Source: Oscillospiraceae bacterium
GTDB taxonomy: Bacteria; Bacillota; Clostridia; Oscillospirales; Oscillospiraceae
DNA length: 7,228 nt
Assembly: GCA_016296635.1 (NCBI GenBank)
Contig: JAEDIZ010000107.1
Span: 1-7,228 of the forward strand
Direction of reading: 5' to 3'
Each line of letters begins with the position of its first letter. Positions within the stretch are counted from its first letter, which is position 1. The position numbers and the translations under genes are program-made. Below, in pieces: positions 1-5,178 of this stretch. Below the pieces are notes generated by a model, which was not told where the DNA came from, did not search any database, and saw nothing but the letters and a program-made list of their open reading frames with translations.

Positions 1-2
1 AA

Positions 3-200
3 AATCAAGGGTTTCCGGTCAAGGAGCTACCGGATAGCGACCACGATTTCGAGTCTTGTTCGCACTTGGCATTTCCGTGTCTGCTGTGGTCGGTGACGGC
101 AGCTTTGGAAACGGCGAAAGCCCTTGTGCTGCAACGGATTTTGGACGCGCCGACCGGTATTGACCAGCTCCATATCAGAAAAAACCTGAGTTCAAATTGA
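3..200 (+). CDS. C-terminal tail of an unidentified ORF, cut by the window edge
   Basis: Frame 3 is open from the window edge to a TGA at 198-200 and encodes about 65 residues ending in ...LHIRKNLSSN. I do not recognise a family. The stretch has a plausible amphipathic segment (TAALETAKALVLQRIL). The stop lies 8 bases before the ATG of the next small ORF, which would fit a tightly packed operon leading into the HTH gene. Against it, frame 1 is also open up to about 111 and the opposite strand is open across 5-361, so the reading direction here is uncertain. It could be the end of a mobilisation or accessory protein of a mobile element, but nothing in the residues proves that. Confidence 0.3.
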   Translation, partial: NQGFPVKELPDSDHDFESCSHLAFPCLLWSVTAALETAKALVLQRILDAPTGIDQLHIRKNLSSN

Positions 201-208
201 AATGAGAA

Positions 209-382
209 ATGCCCCAAAACGACCAGCTTTTTGCACGCTGGCAAGAAAATACGCAAGAAGAAAGCCCTTGTCCGGTATGGCTTTGCGAGCGGCTCTCGGA
301 TAAATGCAAGAAAAACCGGCTCAAAACAAATCACACGAAGCACCCTTTCGGACCGAAACACAGAAAGGAGTCTTCGTTATGA
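209..382 (+). CDS. Small unidentified protein (57 aa), overlapping the next gene by ATGA
   Basis: A 57-residue ORF beginning MPQNDQLFARW and ending HRKESSL. Its TGA stop (380-382) overlaps the ATG (379) of the following HTH gene in an ATGA arrangement typical of translationally coupled genes. It is hydrophilic and basic in its second half, with CPVWLC followed by CKK and two His residues; a zinc-binding knuckle is conceivable but the spacing matches no motif I know. The upstream ribosome binding site is weak (purine-rich GAAATGAGAA only). The next gene's strong AAAGGAG lies inside this frame. It may be a real small accessory protein or a chance frame over the leader of the HTH gene. Confidence 0.35.
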   Translation: MPQNDQLFARWQENTQEESPCPVWLCERLSDKCKKNRLKTNHTKHPFGPKHRKESSL

Positions 383-957
383 AATACGACGCCAAGGAAT
401 TCAAAAGATACCCAGAGATTATGAGCAAGGAGCAGATGCGGATCGCCTGTCACATCAGCAAACGGACGGCTCTCTATCTTCTCCAATTCAACCTGATTCC
501 CCACACCTTCACCGGCAAGAAAACCCGCTGCTACGCCATCAAAAAGAGCGATGTGATCGCTTTTATGAACGACCGTGAGGTCAACCCGGAAAAATACATA
601 GCGCCGAAGAACTGGTACAAATACGGAGGCGAAATAGTTCGGCCCTATAAAATTCGCATCCAACCGCCGTGCGCCAAGGACGAGAAGAAGCTCCGGCGCT
701 ACTATGAGAGCAAGCTGGCTGCGCTGCCGGATGTGATGGATGTGGCCGCCGCCGTGGACTTCACAGGCTATAACCGACGCACCGTCTGCCAATGGATTCG
801 CGTGGGGAAGCTGAAGGCGCTGTCGCTGCTGCAGAAGTACATGATCCCCAAATGCTATCTCATCGACTGGCTCTGCTCAGACGATTACAACAACACAAAC
901 CGAAAATCCCGCCGGCATATCGATATGCTTTGGGAGGCGCAGAAATGGAGAGATTGA
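379..957 (+). CDS. Double helix-turn-helix (excisionase-like) DNA-binding protein, 192 aa
   Basis: The start is ATG 379 because AAAGGAG (364-370) sits 8 bases upstream; the in-frame ATG at 304 has no such site. Residues about 15-63 form a helix-turn-helix of the excisionase/MerR-like type (MSKEQMRIACHISKRTALYL, then a basic turn with TGKKTR and a KKSDVIAFM helix). Residues about 117-166 repeat the layout (VMDVAAAVDFTGYNRRTVCQ, then a KCYLIDWL helix), so the protein looks like two related DNA-binding units joined by a basic linker (residues 85-115). Proteins of this kind typically sit in Clostridia mobile elements near a tyrosine recombinase and are annotated as helix-turn-helix or excisionase-like. 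Here no recombinase is seen in the window. The likely role is DNA binding in element excision or regulation; the exact function is inference. Confidence 0.75.
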   Translation: MKYDAKEFKRYPEIMSKEQMRIACHISKRTALYLLQFNLIPHTFTGKKTRCYAIKKSDVIAFMNDREVNPEKYIAPKNWYKYGGEIVRPYKIRIQPPCAKDEKKLRRYYESKLAALPDVMDVAAAVDFTGYNRRTVCQWIRVGKLKALSLLQKYMIPKCYLIDWLCSDDYNNTNRKSRRHIDMLWEAQKWRD

Positions 958-1019
958 TGCGGACATTTTCCCTTGTTTTCTCAAAAAGAGGCACAGGGGC
1001 ATCATTCCCTTGGCGTCTG

Positions 1020-1051
1020 TTGAAAAAACGCCGATTCTGTGATACTATAAT
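1020..1051 (+). promoter_or_regulatory. Sigma-A-like promoter of the RhuM gene
   Basis: TTGAAA (1020-1025) is followed after exactly 17 bases by TACTAT (1043-1048), overlapping a perfect TATAAT at 1046-1051. The predicted transcript start is around 1055, giving a leader of about 50 bases before the RhuM ATG. This promoter separates RhuM transcription from the HTH gene upstream. No start-site data exist here; the call rests on consensus match and spacing. Confidence 0.6.
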
Positions 1052-1104
1052 AACAATAAGCCGAGCGTTTGCTGAAGCCACCGAAAAGCCGGGAGGGAAC
1101 AAAA

Positions 1105-2130
1105 ATGAGCAGTAATTTCCTCAACGATGAAAACAAGGGCGATATCATCATTTACCAGTCTGAAAGCGGCGAGACAAAAATTGATGTCCGGTTTCAGGAT
1201 GAAACTGTCTGGCTGACACAGGCACAGATGGAGGAGCTTTTCCAATCTTCCCATGCAAATGTGGTTGAGCACATCAAAAACATCTATTCCGAAGGTGAGC
1301 TGGACGAAAGTTCAACCTGTCGGAAATTCCGACAAGTTCGCCGCGAGGGAAATCGCAATGTGGAGCGCGAAAGACTATATTATAACCTGGACATGATCAT
1401 CTCTCTGGGCTATCGCATCAGGTCCTCCATTGCAACGCAGTTCCGCCGCTGGGCTACCGAGCGCTTGAAGGAGTACATGATCAAGGGCTTCGCCATGGAT
1501 GATGAGCGCCTGAAGAATCTCGGCGGCGGCAGCTATTGGAAGGAGCTTCTTGACCGCATCCGGGACATCCGTTCCTCCGAAAAGGTGATGTACCGTCAGG
1601 TCCTCGACCTCTACGCTACTAGCGTGGACTATGACCCCAAAAGCGCCGAGTCGGTGGCTTTTTTCAAAATGGTGCAGAACAAGCTGCACTATGCCGCCCA
1701 TGGCCATACCGCCGCAGAGGTGATTTTTGAGCGAGCCGATGCCGAAAAGCCATTTATGGGGCTTACCGCATTTTCCGGGGATTTTCCCACGGCGAAGGAT
1801 ATTGCTGTTGCAAAGAACTATCTCTCTGCGGACGAACTGAAGATACTGAACAATCTCGTTTCCGGATATTTTGACTTTGCGGAAATTCAGGCGATGCGCC
1901 GCCGGCCCATGTGCATGAGCGATTATGTAGAGAACCTGGACCGCATCCTTGCCTCCACCGGAGAAGCCCTGCTTACCGACGGGGGAACCGTAAGCCACAC
2001 GCAGGCGATGGAGCAGGCAAAGGCGGAATACAGGAAATATCAGGTGCAGAATCTTTCTCCCGTGGAGGAGGAATATTTGCAGACCATTCGCAGCATCGAG
2101 AAGGCGGCAAAAGAGGGCGAAAAACGCTGA
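1105..2130 (+). CDS. rhuM: RhuM family protein, 341 aa
   Basis: The start at ATG 1105 is chosen because GGGAGG (1091-1096) lies 8 bases upstream; an earlier in-frame codon at 1069 has none. The protein reads as a complete member of the RhuM family, named after a protein of a Salmonella pathogenicity island and widespread on mobile and defence-rich islands of bacteria. The N-terminal segment (residues about 25-66, WLTQAQMEELF then HIKNIYSEGEL) looks like a winged-helix DNA-binding unit. Residues 93-137 carry the family core (YNLDMIISLGYRIRS, RRWATERLKEYMIKGF). The C-terminal half (about 157-262) includes the characteristic LHYAAHGHTAAEVI and a MGLTAF segment, followed by a charged C-terminal tail. 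No enzyme activity has been firmly established for the family as far as I know. No signal peptide or membrane segment is visible, so it is probably cytoplasmic. It is transcribed from its own promoter and stands alone. Confidence 0.88.
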   Translation: MSSNFLNDENKGDIIIYQSESGETKIDVRFQDETVWLTQAQMEELFQSSHANVVEHIKNIYSEGELDESSTCRKFRQVRREGNRNVERERLYYNLDMIISLGYRIRSSIATQFRRWATERLKEYMIKGFAMDDERLKNLGGGSYWKELLDRIRDIRSSEKVMYRQVLDLYATSVDYDPKSAESVAFFKMVQNKLHYAAHGHTAAEVIFERADAEKPFMGLTAFSGDFPTAKDIAVAKNYLSADELKILNNLVSGYFDFAEIQAMRRRPMCMSDYVENLDRILASTGEALLTDGGTVSHTQAMEQAKAEYRKYQVQNLSPVEEEYLQTIRSIEKAAKEGEKR

Positions 2131-2224
2131 CTCTGAAATGCCTTCACAGGGAAGTGATCCTCTTTGGGCCGGTATACTGCGGGTATGGATAGGGGCTGTC
2201 GTAAATATTCACAGGAGATTGTAT

Positions 2225-2308
2225 ATGGGTAACGAACAAGCGGAGATCGATGGCCTCCGCTTGCTTTATATGTTGGCTTCTGTAATTAGTCTGGAATCGA
2301 TTCCTTGA
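2225..2308 (+). CDS. Possible 27-aa leader peptide or small protein
   Basis: ATG 2225 is preceded at 7 bases by AGGAG (2213-2217), a good ribosome binding site, and the frame runs to TGA 2306-2308. The peptide starts MGNEQAEIDG and has a hydrophobic second half (LRLLYMLASVISL), compatible with a short membrane-inserting helix. A perfect 9-bp hairpin lies within the first third of the frame. It may be a small protein, a leader peptide of a decayed operon, or chance. No family recognised. Confidence 0.25.
   Translation: MGNEQAEIDGLRLLYMLASVISLESIP
2237..2263 (+). repeat. Perfect 9-bp stem, 9-base loop hairpin
   Basis: CAAGCGGAG (2237-2245) and CTCCGCTTG (2255-2263) are exact reverse complements around a 9-base loop. 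The following bases (CTTTATATGTTGG) are only mildly T-rich, so as a RhuM terminator it is weak. It overlaps the 27-codon ORF, which would also permit an attenuator-like role. Confidence 0.5.
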
Positions 2309-2432
2309 TTAAAGTCGACAATGCGCTTCCTTTTTGATGGTTTATGAGCCCCACGCCAAAGATGCAGACCTACTCTGGGCATGTGGCTTATGTGCGGGAT
2401 TCACCGGGATCGACAACTACATACAGAAAGAA

Positions 2433-2491
2433 AATAAGGGCTTATCGGCTGACAGCGCTCTACCATGCGCTGTTGACGATAGGCCCTTATT
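2433..2491 (-). terminator. Long imperfect hairpin, probable leftward terminator
   Basis: The left arm 2433-2458 (AATAAGGGC... to ...CAGCGC) pairs with the right arm 2467-2491 over about 25 bp with two mismatches and one bulged base, around the 8-base loop TCTACCAT. Read leftward, the stem is followed by TTCTTTCTGT directly after a CCCTTATT arm, giving a U-rich tail; read rightward the tail (ATCCTGCTG) is poor. It could be a second terminator for the leftward tetR transcript. The stem is unusually long for a simple terminator, so a small palindromic repeat element is an alternative. Confidence 0.42.
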
Positions 2492-2540
2492 ATCCTGCTG
2501 CCGGACTGGCACCGTGAGATATGGCGTTTTACGGTCAAAA

Positions 2541-2567
2541 GAATGCGTTTCACCGTGAAACGCATTC
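2541..2567 (-). terminator. Near-perfect 27-nt palindrome, probable tetR terminator
   Basis: GAATGCGTTTCAC (2541-2553) and GTGAAACGCATTC (2555-2567) are exact reverse complements around a single C. As RNA, an 11-bp stem with a 5-base loop forms. Read leftward it lies about 90 bases after the tetR stop and is followed by TTTTGACC, a short U run, which fits an intrinsic terminator. Its near-perfect symmetry would also suit a protein-binding operator. Confidence 0.5.
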
Positions 2568-2611
2568 ATGAGGAAAAAACAGATTTCTTTTTGTCTCTCT
2601 CAATATATCTC

Positions 2612-2634
2612 GATATCTCATGTACCGAGGTATC
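2612..2634. repeat. Short inverted repeat 3' of tetR
   Basis: GATATCTC (2612-2619) and GAGGTATC (2627-2634) pair over 8 bp, with one T-G wobble in the rightward RNA, around the loop ATGTACC. It lies 21 bases beyond the tetR stop. There is no strong U tract on either side. It may help stop transcription between the convergent genes or be incidental. Confidence 0.25.
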
Positions 2635-2654
2635 ATAAGTTTTGCGGAAAAGAT

Positions 2655-3218
2655 TTATTCCGGCTCTTTTACTAGATATTCAGCCAAATAGACTGGGACA
2701 CAGTTGATCCAGAAGGTATACAGCCAGTCGACCTGAATGGTTTTGGAATCCAGATAATACTTTTCAAAATAGCGCGTAATACCACACATGAAGAAACGGA
2801 GCACTTCTCTCAATTCCGGCGTTATCGCACCCGGAAAATGGTTCCATTTCAGCAGCCTTACAAGATCCTCAACGCCCTTGTTTTCTATTTCGGAGCGCAG
2901 GTCATTCTGCCCGTAATAGGATAGAGCGTTTCCGAAGCCCTTGAGGGTGCCGTTATAAAGAAAGTTGTCCTTGCAGCAAGTAAAAAACGTTTCGAGAGAG
3001 TTTCGCTTCCCATCCGTATACCACAGAGGCTCGACAGTTATCCGATAGAGATAGGCAAGCAACTCGTTTTTATCCCGAAAGTGATTGTAAAACGTCCTGC
3101 TGCTAAGACCGGAGAGCCCCACGATATCCCCGACAGAAATACTCTCAAAGGAGTTGCTCTCAAGCAATTCCCTCAAAGCCAATGCAAATCTCTCTTTTGT
3201 TGATGGCAGAGCTTTCAC
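2655..3218 (-). CDS. TetR/AcrR family transcriptional regulator, 187 aa
   Basis: A leftward gene of typical TetR length. Residues about 8-58 form the N-terminal DNA-binding domain: helix 1 (TKERFALALRELLE), the helix-turn-helix (ISVGDIVGLSGLSSRTFYNHF, 27-47) and the classic following helix (RDKNELLAYLY). The remainder (60-187) is a helical ligand-binding and dimer domain with aromatic and Cys-rich patches (FFTCCKDNF, FFMCGITRYFEKYY, WLYTFWINCVPVYL), consistent with a hydrophobic small-molecule ligand. The start is GTG 3218; a stop lies just upstream in frame and the TetR helix 1 begins at once. There is no ordinary Shine-Dalgarno site: a run of nine G (3231-3223 on the coding strand) takes its place. 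It is divergent from the SDR/flavoenzyme operon and most likely represses it until an inducer, perhaps the operon substrate, binds. Confidence 0.9.
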   Translation of the reverse strand: MKALPSTKERFALALRELLESNSFESISVGDIVGLSGLSSRTFYNHFRDKNELLAYLYRITVEPLWYTDGKRNSLETFFTCCKDNFLYNGTLKGFGNALSYYGQNDLRSEIENKGVEDLVRLLKWNHFPGAITPELREVLRFFMCGITRYFEKYYLDSKTIQVDWLYTFWINCVPVYLAEYLVKEPE

Positions 3219-3222
3219 GGTA

Positions 3223-3231
3223 CCCCCCCCC
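3223..3231 (-). repeat. Nine-G homopolymer directly before the tetR start
   Basis: Nine C on the plus strand give nine G on the tetR coding strand, ending 4 bases before the GTG start at the place where a ribosome binding site belongs. Homopolymers of this length are slippage-prone. An ATG at 3246 (minus strand) is 28 bases upstream of the GTG; with eight G it would be in frame and add nine residues (MLTETGGGT). Sequencing error at the run is also possible. Confidence 0.8.
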
Positions 3232-3252
3232 AGTTTCTGTTAGCATAATAAA

Positions 3253-3281
3253 ATTTTAACACAGTTTTTGCAGAAATACAA
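3253..3281 (-). promoter_or_regulatory. Candidate tetR promoter
   Basis: On the minus strand TTGTAT (3281-3276) and TAAAAT (3258-3253) are separated by exactly 17 bases. The predicted transcript start is near 3246, giving a short leader of roughly 28 bases consisting largely of the G run. The -10 box overlaps TTAACACA (3256-3263), which recurs at 3404-3411 in the operon promoter region. Confidence 0.45.
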
Positions 3282-3387
3282 GAAATGAACGATTTGATAA
3301 CGGCTCAAAACGGGAGAATTAAATTCAGAAAAAAGGATAATTATGAACTAATACAGAAAAGTGGAAGATTGTGAATGTATTTTGCCC

Positions 3388-3420
3388 CATGTTTGTTTTA
3401 AAATTAACACATCAAACGTG
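3388..3420 (+). promoter_or_regulatory. Candidate SDR operon promoter region
   Basis: TAAAAT at 3399-3404 is a good -10 match, but no good -35 sits 17 bases upstream (TGTATT at 3376-3381 is poor), so the promoter may be weak or activator-assisted. The region is framed by an inverted repeat, CATGTTTG (3388-3395) and CAAACGTG (3413-3420), matching at 7 of 8 positions. TTAACACA (3404-3411) repeats a sequence that overlaps the tetR -10 box. These could be regulator half-sites. Confidence 0.3.
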
Positions 3421-3436
3421 TGAGTCATGACGCACA
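3419..3436. promoter_or_regulatory. Candidate TetR operator: 18-bp imperfect palindrome
   Basis: TGTGAGTCATGACGCACA is symmetric except for one mismatched pair (A 3423 against G 3432). It lies between the candidate -10 (3399-3404) and the first ribosome binding site (3452-3458), just downstream of the expected transcript start. A bound repressor there would block the operon. Length and symmetry suit a TetR dimer. Binding is inferred, not shown. Confidence 0.45.
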
Positions 3437-3451
3437 ACAAATCAATCAGAC

Positions 3452-3458
3452 AGGAGGT
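3452..3458 (+). promoter_or_regulatory. Ribosome binding site that sets the TTG start of the first SDR
   Basis: AGGAGGT is followed after 7 bases by TTG 3466. The upstream in-frame ATG at 3427 lies before this site and inside the operator-like palindrome, with no Shine-Dalgarno sequence of its own. The second SDR also begins at an equivalent position relative to the nucleotide-binding motif, supporting TTG 3466. Confidence 0.8.
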
Positions 3459-3465
3459 AATTGAA

Positions 3466-4320
3466 TTGGAGACATACAAGAGCAATTACATTCAGAAAAA
3501 CTACGTGGAAGGCAAGGTCATTATTATCACCGGCGCCTCCAGCGGCTTCGGCAAGCTGACTGCAAAGCGAGCCGCAGAGATGGGCGGCAAGATCGTTCTG
3601 GCGGCACGCAGCGAAGAGAAGCTGAAGGAGACCGTGGCGGAGATCAAGGCGGCGGGCGGTGAGGCCAGCTACATCGTAACAGACGTGGCGAAAAAGGACG
3701 ATGTTTTCGCAATGGCTAAATTCGCGGTAGATACCTACGGCAGGATCGATGTGCTTGTTAACAACGCCGGGACGATGCCGCTGGCCTTTTTCAGTGAGCA
3801 TGAGCAGGCGCTGGACAAATGGGAACAGTGCATCGACATCAGCATCAAGGGCACTATTTTCGGCATCTCCGCCGTCTATGACCAGATGATCAAGCAGGGA
3901 CAGGGACAGGTGATTAATGTCTCCTCCATCTACGCCAACTTCCCCGTTGCGGGCGCAGGCGTGTATCAGGTCGCAAAGATGGGCGTGCAGTATCTGGCGG
4001 AATCTCTGCGCAGCGAGTGTCAGGGCAAAATCAAGGTCACGACCATTAAGCCCACCGGCTTTATGAAGACCAACCTTTCCAGCAGCGTGGTCGATCAGAT
4101 GGCAATGATGCCCGCAGTGGCAGGCCCCCTTGAAATCCTCAGCAACTGGGTAGAAGAGGCTCCGCTGCGTCCCGATTTCCATGACATCAACAGCATGACC
4201 TACAACGATCCTGATCCACAGGTCTTGGCGGACAATATTATTTATGCCATCAATCAGCCTTGGGGTGTCAGCATCGGTGATCTGACCGTGCGCGCTTCAG
4301 GCGAATCCTTTGTCATTTGA
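3466..4320 (+). CDS. Short-chain dehydrogenase/reductase 1 (TTG start, 284 aa)
   Basis: A classical SDR, predicted to be a soluble NAD(P)-dependent oxidoreductase interconverting a ketone and an alcohol. Seen: TGASSGFG at residues 22-29 (dinucleotide binding), LAAR at 45-48 whose Arg suggests NADP(H) preference, TDV at 72-74, NNAG at 99-102, catalytic Ser154 and YQVAK (Tyr167, Lys171). The usual helix-4 Asn of the catalytic tetrad is replaced by Ser126 (CIDISIKG). Residues about 205-250 form the substrate lid and differ strongly from the downstream paralog, whereas the C-terminus (LADNIIYAINQPWGV onward) is again conserved. First gene of a three-gene operon, ending 15 bases before the second SDR. 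The context with an ene-reductase suggests a hydroxysteroid-dehydrogenase-like or flavonoid-reductase-like role; the substrate is unknown. Confidence 0.88.
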   Translation: METYKSNYIQKNYVEGKVIIITGASSGFGKLTAKRAAEMGGKIVLAARSEEKLKETVAEIKAAGGEASYIVTDVAKKDDVFAMAKFAVDTYGRIDVLVNNAGTMPLAFFSEHEQALDKWEQCIDISIKGTIFGISAVYDQMIKQGQGQVINVSSIYANFPVAGAGVYQVAKMGVQYLAESLRSECQGKIKVTTIKPTGFMKTNLSSSVVDQMAMMPAVAGPLEILSNWVEEAPLRPDFHDINSMTYNDPDPQVLADNIIYAINQPWGVSIGDLTVRASGESFVI

Positions 4321-4335
4321 TTAGGAGGTGTTTCG

Positions 4336-5166
4336 ATGAACAGCTATAGAACCGAAAACTACATAAAAGACAAGGTCATTGTCATCACCGGCGCTTCCAG
4401 CGGTTTCGGCAAAGAGACCGCAAAGAAGGCCGCCGAGTTGGGCGGAAAGGTCGTTCTGGCCGCGCGGCGTGAGGAATTGCTCCGGGAAATTACGCAGGAG
4501 ATCCGTGAAAGCGGCGGCGAGGCTTCCTACATCAAGACCGATGTTCGTGTGAAAGATCAGGTCAATGCCATGGCGAAGTTCGCCGTGGACACCTACGGAC
4601 GCATTGATGTGCTGGTCAATGATGCCGGCACAATGCCGCTTGCCTATTACAGCGAACACGCAATTGCCATGGAAGCATGGGAGCAAAGCATTGCTACCGC
4701 GATCAATGGTACACTGTACGGCATCGCGGCGGTCTATGACCAGATGATTGAGCAGGGGCAGGGACATATCGTGAACATTTCCTCCATCCTCGGCAACTAT
4801 CCCGTGAGCGGTTGCGGGGTCTATAATGTGACAAAGGCCGCCGTCAGAATGCTGGGCGACAGCCTGCGCGTAGAATCCCGCGGGAAAATCAAAGTTACCA
4901 ACATCAAGCCCACATCCGTGGCAAATACGGGTCTGGTCTCTACAGAAGTAGATTATAATGCAGGTCTGTCCGGCATTTACGGGAAAATCATTGACGCATT
5001 TATGGGGTTGGCGATCCCCGATCGTCTTGATACGGAGAGCATCCATTGCTTTGACTTTTCTCCGTCTATTCTGGCGGACAACATCATTTACGCCATTGAC
5101 CAGCCTTGGGGCGTGAATATCAGTGAGCTGACTGTCCGCGCTTCCGGTGAAGCCATGTTTGTATAA
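4336..5166 (+). CDS. Short-chain dehydrogenase/reductase 2, tandem paralog (276 aa)
   Basis: A second classical SDR, about 64% identical to the first over the first 200 aligned residues by my hand count, so the pair arose by duplication. AGGAGGT (4323-4329) precedes ATG 4336 by 6 bases. Seen: TGASSGFG (18-25), LAAR (41-44, NADP(H)-type), catalytic Ser150 and YNVTK (Tyr163, Lys167). Two departures stand out: the structural NNAG motif is NDAG (95-98), and the tetrad Asn position is Ala122 (IATAINGT). Residues about 203-245, the lid over the substrate, are unlike those of the first SDR. The C-terminal block (LADNIIYAIDQPWGV) is shared. The Ser-Tyr-Lys core is intact, so activity is likely, but proton relay may differ. 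It may act on another position or the opposite face of the same compound. Confidence 0.87.
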   Translation: MNSYRTENYIKDKVIVITGASSGFGKETAKKAAELGGKVVLAARREELLREITQEIRESGGEASYIKTDVRVKDQVNAMAKFAVDTYGRIDVLVNDAGTMPLAYYSEHAIAMEAWEQSIATAINGTLYGIAAVYDQMIEQGQGHIVNISSILGNYPVSGCGVYNVTKAAVRMLGDSLRVESRGKIKVTNIKPTSVANTGLVSTEVDYNAGLSGIYGKIIDAFMGLAIPDRLDTESIHCFDFSPSILADNIIYAIDQPWGVNISELTVRASGEAMFV

Positions 5167-5178
5167 GGAGGTCACATC

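Larger units (their letters stand above)
2131..2654. other. Gene-poor spacer with several inverted repeats
   Basis: Between the RhuM stop and the convergent tetR stop there is no ORF with both a good ribosome binding site and recognisable protein character, apart from a 27-codon candidate at 2225. Two overlapping frames (2337-2558 and 2344-2517) are open but lack ribosome binding sites and cover the long hairpin. The space holds four stem-forming inverted repeats (2237-2263, 2433-2491, 2541-2567, 2612-2634), more than two convergent genes need for termination. It may be a junction between accessory DNA and the metabolic operon, but no direct repeats marking an insertion were found. Confidence 0.6.

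Noticed and set aside
5..361. A 118-residue minus-strand frame at the left edge
   Set aside because: It overlaps the ribosome binding site of the HTH gene in antisense, has no recognisable domain, and looks like a low-complexity Arg/Phe-rich shadow; the plus-strand reading is favoured, though weakly.
792..1115. A 107-residue plus-strand frame across the end of the HTH gene and the RhuM promoter
   Set aside because: It is a shifted frame of the HTH gene that overruns the RhuM promoter and start; no ribosome binding site or domain.
2337..2558. Open frame of about 74 residues (and an overlapping 57-residue frame at 2344-2517) in the spacer
   Set aside because: Neither has a ribosome binding site, the two overlap in different frames, and both run across long hairpins. 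No family resemblance.
3337..3351. AAGGATAATTATGAACTAA, a ribosome-binding-site-like sequence before a two-codon start-stop frame
   Set aside because: Two codons cannot be distinguished from chance in an AT-rich intergenic stretch; no supporting structure nearby.
3427..3465. ATG 3427 as the start of the first SDR
   Set aside because: No Shine-Dalgarno sequence precedes it, it sits in the middle of the operator-like palindrome, and AGGAGGT is perfectly spaced for TTG 3466.
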